Assembly (NCBI GenBank): GCA_964634385.1 | Contig: CAZWIZ010000002.1 | Coordinates: 1 to 64,000, forward strand | Reading direction: 5' to 3' | Source: JAFGXW01 sp964634385 | GTDB taxonomy: Bacteria; Bacillota_I; Bacilli_A; Izemoplasmatales; Izemoplasmataceae | DNA length: 64,000 bases | Shown here: in pieces, positions 42,797-49,517 of the stretch | Layout: every line of letters begins with the position of its first letter | Position numbering within the stretch: position 1 is the first letter of the stretch | Notes under the pieces: generated by a model | Seen by the model: the letters and a program-made list of their open reading frames with translations, nothing else | What the model was told of the DNA's origin: nothing | Databases searched by the model: none | Made by a program: the position numbers and the translations under genes

Positions 42797-43303
42797 TTAT
42801 TTTTCCATTAATTTATTATATAGTTCGTATGTTGCGTAAACATCACTTAATGCCCGATGGGCTTCTTTGTTTATTATCCCATAATAAGCTGTTAAAGTTT
42901 TAAGACTATAACTTCTAAGTTCACGTCTTAATTTAATTCTCGAAATTCTCAATGTATCTTTTGTTTGATAATTATTGCTTTTTATTCCATTTCTTTTAAA
43001 TTCGTTTTGTAAAAAAGGGTAGTCAAATCTAATCGCGTTATGTCCTATCAAAAAATCTACATCTTTAATAAATTTATTAAATTGTGAAAGTACAACCCCG
43101 GGATAATTCTTATCCTCTACCATCTCATTAGTTATACCGTTGATACTAGTAACGATTTCAGGAATAATAACACCCGGATTTATCAATTCGTTAAACTCTC
43201 CAATTACTTCACCATCTTTTATTCTTAAAGCTCCAATTTCTATAATTCGATCATTCAATATATCTAACCCTGTTGTTTCAATATCAAATACGACATATTC
43301 CAT
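42797..43303 (-). CDS. DEDDh 3'-5' exonuclease (DnaQ/PolC epsilon-like)
   Basis: This protein of about 168 residues has the complete DEDDh exonuclease motif set: VVFDIETTGLD at the N-terminus, then IGHNAIRFDYPF (about residue 90) and HRALSDVYATYELY (about 152), with the catalytic His. These enzymes proofread DNA or trim nucleic acids. At this length it is a free-standing exonuclease domain without polymerase or helicase parts. An AGGAGG site precedes the ATG at 43303, which I prefer to a non-standard start three codons earlier. Confidence 0.9.
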   Translation of the reverse strand: MEYVVFDIETTGLDILNDRIIEIGALRIKDGEVIGEFNELINPGVIIPEIVTSINGITNEMVEDKNYPGVVLSQFNKFIKDVDFLIGHNAIRFDYPFLQNEFKRNGIKSNNYQTKDTLRISRIKLRRELRSYSLKTLTAYYGIINKEAHRALSDVYATYELYNKLMEK

Positions 43304-43470
43304 CAAAATCACCTCCTAAGTATTATACCATATTTTCTGTTTTGCAATATAGTATATACGAGGAGATTGTTGGGCATTATATTTGATAGTACTTATATTG
43401 TTAGTATTTTGTATGTTATTCATATTATTGTATAGGCATTAAATGAATAAGATTTAAAAAATAATTTTTA

Positions 43471-43511
43471 AAAATAGACCCCTCTTTAAATCAAAGAGAA
43501 GTCTATTTTTT
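43471..43511 (-). terminator. Terminator of the butyrate kinase operon
   Basis: On the minus strand AAAAATAGACTTCTCTTT pairs with AAAGAGGGGTCTATTTTT (one mismatch), ending in T5, directly after the buk stop. Confidence 0.9.
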
Positions 43512-44576
43512 TTACTTGTAATATTTTAATTCGATTTGTTTAGTTAACAACTGATACATATTAGAAGCCAAAGCCTCTAATTCGTCTTCTCCAGGATACA
43601 CAACTATTTCTCCTAGATGATCAAGGTATTCAAGTAATGGCTGTAAAACAGCTTGATTATGTGCAAGTCCACCAGTAATAATAATAGCATCTAAATTGCC
43701 ACGTGTTACTGCATATAACGATCCTATTTCCTTAGCAATTTGATAAACCATTGCTTTCATAACTCTTTTTGCGAAGACATCTCCATCACTTATCATTTCA
43801 GCTACTTTTTCAGCATCATTTGTATCTAAATAAGAAACAAGTCCTCCAAATCCATGATTTAATTTTCTTAACTGTTCCAATGTATATTGTCCTGACATCG
43901 CTAATTCGTAAATCTCGGCTACAGGTAATCCGCCAGTTCTTTCAGGGCTAAAAGGACCATCACCATCAAGAGCATTATTTACATCAGTTACTCTCCCTAG
44001 TTTATGAAGCCCAACACTAATTCCTCCACCTAGATGAGCAACTATAAGATTCATATCTTCATAATTAAATCCTAGTTTTTTTGCATATCTTTTAGCAACA
44101 GCTTTTTGATTTAAAGCATGCCATATTGGCTTTCTAGAAATACCATTTAATCCTGATATTTTAGCCACAGAACTCATTTCATCTACTACAACAGGATCAG
44201 CTATGTAAGCATTCTTATTAACAGACTCTGCTAATTTGCGAACAATTAATCCACCTAAATTAGAAGCATGTGTTCCATATTTATTAGATTTTAAATCCTT
44301 CATCATCTGTTCATTGACTTCATATATTCCACTTATAACCGGCTTCATTAATCCACCTCTAGCAATAAAGCCATCAATTTCAGAAAGATTAACATCATTT
44401 TCTATTAAAAAGTTTTTTACAACTTCTGTTCTCATTTCAAGTTGATCAATTAAATCATTGTATTTTTTCAATGATTCAGATGTATGTCTAATTGTTTTTT
44501 CTATTTCTAATTTTAAATCTATAAATAAAGCTACTTTTGTTGATGTAGAGCCTGGATTAACTACTAATATTTTCAT
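43512..44576 (-). CDS. buk: Butyrate kinase
   Basis: Butyrate kinase makes ATP from acyl phosphates (butyryl- or branched-chain acyl phosphate) at the end of fermentation. The 354 residues fit the ASKHA kinase family of acetate/butyrate kinases. Landmarks are ILVVNPGSTSTKVALF at the N-terminus, ARGGLMKP, HLGGGISVGLHKLGRV (about residue 180), DALDGDGPFSPERTGGLP and the adenosine-binding ITGGLAHNQ near the end. It is the last gene of the 2-oxoacid oxidoreductase operon, so acids from oxidised amino-acid keto forms are likely substrates. The acyltransferase Ptb is not in the window. Confidence 0.94.
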   Translation of the reverse strand: MKILVVNPGSTSTKVALFIDLKLEIEKTIRHTSESLKKYNDLIDQLEMRTEVVKNFLIENDVNLSEIDGFIARGGLMKPVISGIYEVNEQMMKDLKSNKYGTHASNLGGLIVRKLAESVNKNAYIADPVVVDEMSSVAKISGLNGISRKPIWHALNQKAVAKRYAKKLGFNYEDMNLIVAHLGGGISVGLHKLGRVTDVNNALDGDGPFSPERTGGLPVAEIYELAMSGQYTLEQLRKLNHGFGGLVSYLDTNDAEKVAEMISDGDVFAKRVMKAMVYQIAKEIGSLYAVTRGNLDAIIITGGLAHNQAVLQPLLEYLDHLGEIVVYPGEDELEALASNMYQLLTKQIELKYYK

Positions 44577-44578
44577 AA

Positions 44579-44647
44579 TTAATCCACACTATTTATACTT
44601 TTATTTATTCTTGCTTTACTAATTACTCGAGTAAAATTATGAATCAT
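44579..44647 (-). CDS. Possible 22-residue peptide before buk
   Basis: An ATG at 44647 is preceded by GGGGTG and opens a 22-residue basic frame (MIHNFTRVISKARINKSINS...). It ends two bases before the buk start. buk itself lacks a strong ribosome site, so the short frame may couple translation to it. No similarity is recognised. Confidence 0.3.
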   Translation of the reverse strand: MIHNFTRVISKARINKSINSVD

Positions 44648-44659
44648 TTAATTCACCCC

Positions 44660-45199
44660 TTATAGTACCGCTTGTCTACCAGCTTCTAAAGCTTTTTCAT
44701 TAATATTAATAAGAGTAGCTTTAGAACCCGTAAATTTTTTCTTTAACATTTCCAAAACATTTTTTTGATCAAAGACTTTTGTAATTTCTAAATATGCACC
44801 TAGCATAACCATATTAGCAACTTTTAAATTACCAAGTTTTAATGCGATATCGTTAGCTGCAACATTATGGATATTAACGTCTTTTCTTAATTTTACATCT
44901 TTTACTAGACTTGAATTTAAAAACAAATGTCCACCTTCTTTAAGTTTAGATTGAAATTTATCTAAAGAAGGTTTGTTCATTATAATAATTGAATCAGGAG
45001 TAGAGATAACAGGACTGTTTACACTACTTTCACTTATAGTAACACTACAGTTAGCTGTTCCTCCTCTAGTTTCTGGTCCATAAGATGGAAACCAAAGAGT
45101 ATTTAATTCTTCAGCTGTTGCAGTATAACTTAACAACTGTCCCATTAACATTACACCTTGTCCACCAAAACCTGCTATAATCACTTTTTCGTCAATCAT
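44660..45199 (-). CDS. 2-oxoacid:ferredoxin oxidoreductase, gamma subunit
   Basis: This 179-residue subunit of the 2-oxoacid:acceptor oxidoreductase has the gamma-domain signature IAGFGGQGVMLMGQLLSYTA at its N-terminus and WFPSYGPETRGGTANC (about residues 36-52). It completes the four-part enzyme (delta, alpha, beta, gamma) that oxidises a 2-oxoacid to acyl-CoA and CO2 with ferredoxin. Its start overlaps the end of the beta gene by four bases. With butyrate kinase next door, branched-chain 2-oxoacids (Vor type) are a likely substrate, but 2-oxoglutarate (Kor) cannot be excluded. Confidence 0.93.
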   Translation of the reverse strand: MIDEKVIIAGFGGQGVMLMGQLLSYTATAEELNTLWFPSYGPETRGGTANCSVTISESSVNSPVISTPDSIIIMNKPSLDKFQSKLKEGGHLFLNSSLVKDVKLRKDVNIHNVAANDIALKLGNLKVANMVMLGAYLEITKVFDQKNVLEMLKKKFTGSKATLININEKALEAGRQAVL

Positions 45200-45957
45200 T
45201 TTTCTTCACCTACCGTTTTATCTTTATATACACCTAACGGATAATATGGAATCATATTATCAACTGCCCAATCAACTGCGTCTTTTGGAGTCATTCCCCA
45301 ATTGACAGGACAAGTAGATATGAATTCTATTAAAGTAAACCCTTTATTTTCTTTTTGGATAGTGAATGCTTTCATAACTGCTTTTTTAGCTTTTCTTACG
45401 TTTTGAGGATTATGAACACTTACTCTTTCAACATATGTAGCTCCAGGTATTGTAGCTATCATTTCAGCTATTCTAAGTGGTAATCCTTGTGTTTTCTCAT
45501 CTCTACCATTTGGAGATGTTGTCGTTTTTTGACCTATTAAAGTTGTTGGAGCCATTTGGCCACCAGTCATACCATAAATAGCATTATTAACAAAGATAAT
45601 AGTAATATTTTCACCACGATGTGCTGCGTGTATTGCTTCAGCAATACCAATTGAGGCTAAATCTCCATCTCCTTGATATGTAAAAACTATATTATTTGGT
45701 CTAACTCTTTTAACACCAGTAGCTACAGCTGGAGCACGACCATGTGATGCTTGTATCATATCACAACTAAAGAAATCGTAATTTAATACACTACATCCAA
45801 CGCTTGCTATCCCAATAGTATGATCAAGTATTCCTAATTCAACTAAGACTTCTGCAACAATTTTATGGATAATACCATGAGTACATCCTGGACAATAAGT
45901 TAAATATTTATCAGTTAACCCTTCACTCTTTTTATAAACAGTTTCAATGTTATTCAT
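45196..45957 (-). CDS. 2-oxoacid:ferredoxin oxidoreductase, beta (TPP) subunit
   Basis: This subunit binds thiamine diphosphate. The roughly 253 residues show YCPGCTHGIIHKIVAEVL (Fe-S and CoA-site region), the TPP/Mg motif QGDGDLASIGIAEAIHAAHR (about residue 95), and NNAIYGMTGGQMAPTT. I use the ATG at 45957, which overlaps the alpha gene's end by eight bases. The combination with the separate alpha and gamma genes is typical of Vor/Kor enzymes. Confidence 0.95.
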   Translation of the reverse strand: MNNIETVYKKSEGLTDKYLTYCPGCTHGIIHKIVAEVLVELGILDHTIGIASVGCSVLNYDFFSCDMIQASHGRAPAVATGVKRVRPNNIVFTYQGDGDLASIGIAEAIHAAHRGENITIIFVNNAIYGMTGGQMAPTTLIGQKTTTSPNGRDEKTQGLPLRIAEMIATIPGATYVERVSVHNPQNVRKAKKAVMKAFTIQKENKGFTLIEFISTCPVNWGMTPKDAVDWAVDNMIPYYPLGVYKDKTVGEEK

Positions 45958-47020
45958 GTTTTTCACCGCCTACAATTTCTAATACTTTATCAACAATTTC
46001 TTGAGCCTCAGGAATAACTCCTCCTGTACGACCGTAAAAATGAATTGGATGTTGGAATTCATCAGCAATTTTTACATCATCAACCATTTGACCAGTACTC
46101 ATTTCAACAACTAATAAATTTTTAACAGTTTTTGGTAATTCTTTAAAAGCTTTTTCTGGATAAGGAAATAAAGTAATTGGTCTTAAGATACCACACTTAA
46201 TTCCTTTTGTTTCTAAAATTTCAATTGCACTTCTAGCTATTCTTGATACACTACCGTACGCTATAACGACAATCTCAGCATCTTTCATATTAATAAGTTC
46301 ATATCTTTGATGTTTTTCTTTCATTTCATCATATTTTGCTTTTAAATGATTATTATGATCTTCTAAATCATATGGGTCTAAATAAAGACTGTTAATAATG
46401 TTTTTATCTCTATTTTTTCTATTTCCATCAGCTTTCCATGTTTTAGGTTTCAAATCCCAAGACTGAATATCTTGATCTAAATCAACTGGTTCCATCATTT
46501 GTCCAATAAGACCATCAACTGCGATAATAACTGGATTTCTAAAGTAATCAGCAATGTCAAATGCTTCTTTAATTAAATTTACAGCTTCTTGAAGAGTTTC
46601 TGGAGCTAAAGCATATAAATAATAATCTCCATTTCCTCCACCTTTAGTGATTTGTTTATAATCACTTTGACTCGGTTGAATACCTCCAAGACCAGGTCCA
46701 CCTCTCATTACATTAATAATTACTGCCGGAAGTTCAGATCCCGCTAGATAACTAATTCCTTCTTGTTTTAAAGCAATTCCTGGACTTGATGAAGATGTTA
46801 ATACTCTAGCTCCTGCTCCTGCTGCTCCATAAACCATATTAATCGCAGCTATTTCACTTTCAGCTTGAACAAAAACTTTTCCATTTAATGCCATATGTTT
46901 TGATAAATATTCAGGAAGCTCATTTTGAGGTGTTATTGGGTATCCGTAAAAAGCTTCACATCCACCTTTAATAGCTGCTAACGCCATTGCTTCGTTACCC
47001 TTCATTAATACTTTACTCAT
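45950..47020 (-). CDS. vorB: 2-oxoacid:ferredoxin oxidoreductase, alpha subunit
   Basis: This is the large pyrimidine-binding subunit. The 356 residues begin KVLMKGNEAMALAAIKGGCEAFYGYPITPQNELPEYL, characteristic of VorB/KorA. It continues with TSSSSPGIALKQEGISYLAG and VMRGGPGLGGIQPSQSDY. A C-terminal transketolase-like domain (EIVVIAYGSVSRIARSAIE) follows. An AGGAGG-like GGAGGCA site precedes the ATG. It follows the ferredoxin subunit gene directly. The gene name reflects best resemblance; the exact 2-oxoacid is uncertain. Confidence 0.92.
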   Translation of the reverse strand: MSKVLMKGNEAMALAAIKGGCEAFYGYPITPQNELPEYLSKHMALNGKVFVQAESEIAAINMVYGAAGAGARVLTSSSSPGIALKQEGISYLAGSELPAVIINVMRGGPGLGGIQPSQSDYKQITKGGGNGDYYLYALAPETLQEAVNLIKEAFDIADYFRNPVIIAVDGLIGQMMEPVDLDQDIQSWDLKPKTWKADGNRKNRDKNIINSLYLDPYDLEDHNNHLKAKYDEMKEKHQRYELINMKDAEIVVIAYGSVSRIARSAIEILETKGIKCGILRPITLFPYPEKAFKELPKTVKNLLVVEMSTGQMVDDVKIADEFQHPIHFYGRTGGVIPEAQEIVDKVLEIVGGEKHE

Positions 47021-47250
47021 TATTTTGCCTCCTTAACGAATTTTTCCACAGTAATAACTGAATCAGGACACATAATAGCACAAAATCCACACGCAATACA
47101 TTTGTCAGGATCCGTTGTCATTAATGGAGTATATCCTTTACTGTTTGTCGTTGTTTCATCCAGTTTTAAAATATTAACCGGACAATAAAATGTACATAGA
47201 TTGCACCCTTTACATCTTTCTGTATCAATAATTATTCGACCTTTAGCCAT
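47020..47250 (-). CDS. 2-oxoacid:ferredoxin oxidoreductase, delta (2[4Fe-4S]) subunit
   Basis: This ferredoxin-like subunit carries electrons from the TPP subunit to free ferredoxin. The roughly 76 residues have two four-cysteine motifs, CKGCNLCTFYCP and CIACGFCAIMCP. The ATG at 47250 is chosen because AGGAGG lies six bases before it. The longer frame would overlap the upstream gene by 38 bases. It is the first oxidoreductase gene after the P-loop protein gene. Reduced ferredoxin made here is the natural substrate of the Rnf complex encoded at 16-21 kb. Confidence 0.94.
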   Translation of the reverse strand: MAKGRIIIDTERCKGCNLCTFYCPVNILKLDETTTNSKGYTPLMTTDPDKCIACGFCAIMCPDSVITVEKFVKEAK

Positions 47251-47260
47251 TTTTTTCCTC

Positions 47261-47920
47261 CTATAGCCATCTTTGAGCGACATATCTTGTGAGTACAAGT
47301 CTTTCGCCTAAAAATTTATATTTATAATCATTATTATGACTTTCTTCTACTACAGTATACAATATTGGAACATTAAGTTTTTCGCTTACTTCTTTCAAGA
47401 TTTTTTCTCCCTTTATAATATCTTCTTCCGTTGTTTCCTTTATTAAATTAGTATTATTAATAAGTCCTGTAATTTTCAGTTGAGTAATGGATTCATACAT
47501 CAAAATAGTATTTAAAATACTTTTAACATCACTAGTTTCAGGCCTGAAAATATTCACAGTACATAAAAAATCGATTTCATTAAGGTCTTTAACTCTATCT
47601 AAAAATTGAATTAAAACCTTAACACCGTTCTCCGTACCTCCTAAATCATAAATTGCTGTTATGTCAGGTTTAATAAAAGGAATAACTCCTTCTCCTGATA
47701 CATAGGGCAAATCACTACCTAGCATTCCTTTAACAGTCGATTCGACTAAATGAATATTGTTCTTTTCTAATAATTTATTTAAGCTTCTAGTTCGAAAGTA
47801 TGGATTTATAATATCTAAATCTATTAAATAATCAATTTTCTTTCGAATCGCAAGATTAACACTTATCTCACTTTTACCACTTCCATAGTGCCCAGATATA
47901 ATTGTAATTCTTTTCATCAT
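47261..47920 (-). CDS. P-loop NTPase of the CobQ/MinD-like group
   Basis: This 219-residue protein begins with a Walker A loop, IISGHYGSGKSEISVNLA. A switch-like YDLGGTENGVKVLIQ (about residues 90-105) and a valine-rich SIMIBI-type core follow. Similar ATP-binding proteins sit next to 2-oxoacid:ferredoxin oxidoreductase genes in other anaerobes, from memory, but their role is unknown. Help with cofactor or cluster assembly is one possibility (inference). The ATG pair at 47920 lacks a strong ribosome site. It is the first gene after the promoter and CRE-like site. Confidence 0.75.
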   Translation of the reverse strand: MMKRITIISGHYGSGKSEISVNLAIRKKIDYLIDLDIINPYFRTRSLNKLLEKNNIHLVESTVKGMLGSDLPYVSGEGVIPFIKPDITAIYDLGGTENGVKVLIQFLDRVKDLNEIDFLCTVNIFRPETSDVKSILNTILMYESITQLKITGLINNTNLIKETTEEDIIKGEKILKEVSEKLNVPILYTVVEESHNNDYKYKFLGERLVLTRYVAQRWL

Positions 47921-47990
47921 TCAGTTAGAAATTATCCAAGAAAAACGGAATTTCTTTCCTCCTTAATTAACTTAATTAACGCCTTGTTTA

Positions 47991-48006
47991 TGAAAGCGCT
48001 TTTACA
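47991..48006 (-). promoter_or_regulatory. Catabolite-responsive element at the 2-oxoacid oxidoreductase operon promoter
   Basis: The plus strand reads TGAAAGCGCTTTTACA, a strong match to CRE (TGAAAGCGCTTTCA type) with one core mismatch. It lies seven bases downstream of the -10, where CcpA binding would block transcription. Confidence 0.7.
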
Positions 48007-48012
48007 TAAAAT

Positions 48013-48041
48013 ATTATATCATTTAAGTAATGTATTTTCAA
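48013..48041 (-). promoter_or_regulatory. Promoter of the 2-oxoacid oxidoreductase/butyrate kinase operon
   Basis: A -35 TTGAAA (48041-48036) and a perfect -10 TATAAT (48018-48013) are separated by 17 bases. Confidence 0.8.
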
Positions 48042-48061
48042 GATTTTACCCAAATAAATAC

Positions 48062-48098
48062 AAAAAAATCGCGAAAGGTATTAACAACGCGATTTTTT
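48062..48098 (-). terminator. Terminator downstream of the decayed Pr6Pr-like gene
   Basis: AAAAAATCGCG and CGCGATTTTTT form a stem with T-runs on either strand, between the pseudogene end and the promoter of the next operon. Confidence 0.85.
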
Positions 48099-48100
48099 AA

Positions 48101-48650
48101 TTAAAGTCTAAATGGAGCGATATAACAATATCTTACAAGTTGCATTTTAATCTCTTGAAACCATTTTCACAACAAAAAAAATCAAGGTAGAAAATATGTT
48201 AATAATAATAAAGAAGAAATTATAAATTCAGTTATTTTAACTATATCAAATTGAAAAAGCGGGTACAAATAGTCTCCAATTATCGATCCGAAAATCACTA
48301 CAAATACAAGATATATTATAAGATACATTTCACATAGTTTTATTTGTTAAATTTCAAAATGATAATTGGTTTTTGTTTAAAAAAATACCAAGCTACAAAT
48401 AATGGAGTTATATAATGAGAAAGTATGCTTCCAACAAATCTATATCCCCGTTGGATGAAAACCCCTTTGTAAAAATATAATAAATATGCTCATTGTAAGA
48501 AATATTTATATTAAAACTCCTCCAAACACAATATTGAATTTTCTTTTACCTTTTTATTTTTTTTAAAAGATTATTAAAAAATAAATCAAAAAGAACCTAA
48601 AGAATCATGAAATAACAATTATAATTACTAATTTTTTCTTCATTCATATT
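48101..48650 (-). pseudogene. Decayed membrane protein gene, Pr6Pr-like
   Basis: A GAGGAG site and ATG near 48650 open a frame that fails after about 12 codons. Fragments in different minus-strand frames still look like a membrane protein. One reads GYRFVGSILSHYITPLFVAWYFF; another reads IYLVFVVIFGSIIGDYLYPLFQF and then LLLLTYF. The order and wording resemble the Pr6Pr (FAR-17a/AIG1-like) family, with the HY-PL and P-L-Y segments. At least two frameshifts and several stops are present, and a good terminator remains at the end. Confidence 0.6.
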
Positions 48651-48670
48651 ACTCCTCATATAACACTTTT

Positions 48671-49462
48671 TTAAATAATAATATTTATAATAATTAATAT
48701 AGCTGCGAGTAGATTAGTTATAACAAAAACAATTTTAAGTTTTTTACCATCTATTTTAACAGCTATTGCCCCTCCAATAATTCCACCTATAAAAGCAACT
48801 ATGACAAAAGCCAAAATAGATTTACTTATTATATCTCCACCCAGCAAATGTCCGAAAAATCCCATAAATGCTGTCGCAGAAACTAATACCGAAGATGTTC
48901 CAACCGCTATCGTTATTGGCACACCACACAAAATCACCATTAAAGGTATTAAAAATGATCCTCCAGATATACCAACTGCACCAGCAAAAAATCCAATAAA
49001 AGAAGTAATAGGAATTATAAGCCATAAATTAACGGTATAATGATTCTCTCCAAATGTTCTGTTCCAATACCCAAATTTATTAATTTGCTTTACTTTTTTT
49101 TCTTTAATAGGCAGTAATAAAAAAATAGAAATTGCTCCAAGCAAAATAGCAAATATCAATTTTAGATATACTTCTGTAATATACCCGGAAAAATAGCCTC
49201 CTAAAAAAGCCATAATGTTAATAGGTATTCCAATAACTAAAGCTAATTTCCAATCTACTTTTTTTCTTTTACTAAAAATAGCTAAAGCAGCTAAAGAAGT
49301 AACCATCATTATCAATTGAGAAGAAGCCGCAGCTGAAGTAATTGAAATACCAGCTAAAATAAGAGTTACTACATAAAAATTACCACCGCCTTTACCAACC
49401 ATTGACATTGTAATTGCGATAATAAATATAATACTTAATATTAAATAAAAATGTTCCATCAT
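48671..49462 (-). CDS. TauE/SafE family membrane permease
   Basis: This protein of about 263 residues has eight hydrophobic helices and the TauE/SafE (sulfite/organosulfur anion exporter-like) pattern. The duplicated motif appears as VGKGGGNFYVVTLILAG in the first half and AVGISGGSFLIPLMVI in the second. GTSSVLVSATAFMGFFGHLLGG is a typical loop. Substrates in this family vary, so the transported compound is not predicted. The ribosome site is weak. The gene lies between leuS and the decayed gene. Confidence 0.85.
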   Translation of the reverse strand: MMEHFYLILSIIFIIAITMSMVGKGGGNFYVVTLILAGISITSAAASSQLIMMVTSLAALAIFSKRKKVDWKLALVIGIPINIMAFLGGYFSGYITEVYLKLIFAILLGAISIFLLLPIKEKKVKQINKFGYWNRTFGENHYTVNLWLIIPITSFIGFFAGAVGISGGSFLIPLMVILCGVPITIAVGTSSVLVSATAFMGFFGHLLGGDIISKSILAFVIVAFIGGIIGGAIAVKIDGKKLKIVFVITNLLAAILIIINIII

Positions 49463-49491
49463 ATCAGCCCTCTAATAATAATTGTACCACC

Positions 49492-49517
49492 AAAAAACAC
49501 TTCAAAGAAGTGTTTTT
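49492..49517 (-). terminator. Terminator of leuS
   Basis: On the minus strand AAAAACACTTC pairs with GAAGTGTTTTT and ends in T6, directly after the leuS stop. Confidence 0.88.

Noticed and set aside
43370..43435. Short hydrophobic plus-strand frame (21 residues) with a GAGGAG and TTG start, a possible toxin-like peptide
   Set aside because: It is very short, starts with TTG, has no clear promoter or antisense RNA, and could arise by chance in AT-rich intergenic DNA.
48101..48650. TGA read as tryptophan (Mycoplasma code)
   Set aside because: Two TGA codons in the decayed gene fall where Trp would fit. However, all intact genes use TGG for Trp, prfB (RF2) is present, and rnfC, the nucleoside phosphorylase gene and glmS end in TGA. 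The standard code explains everything else.
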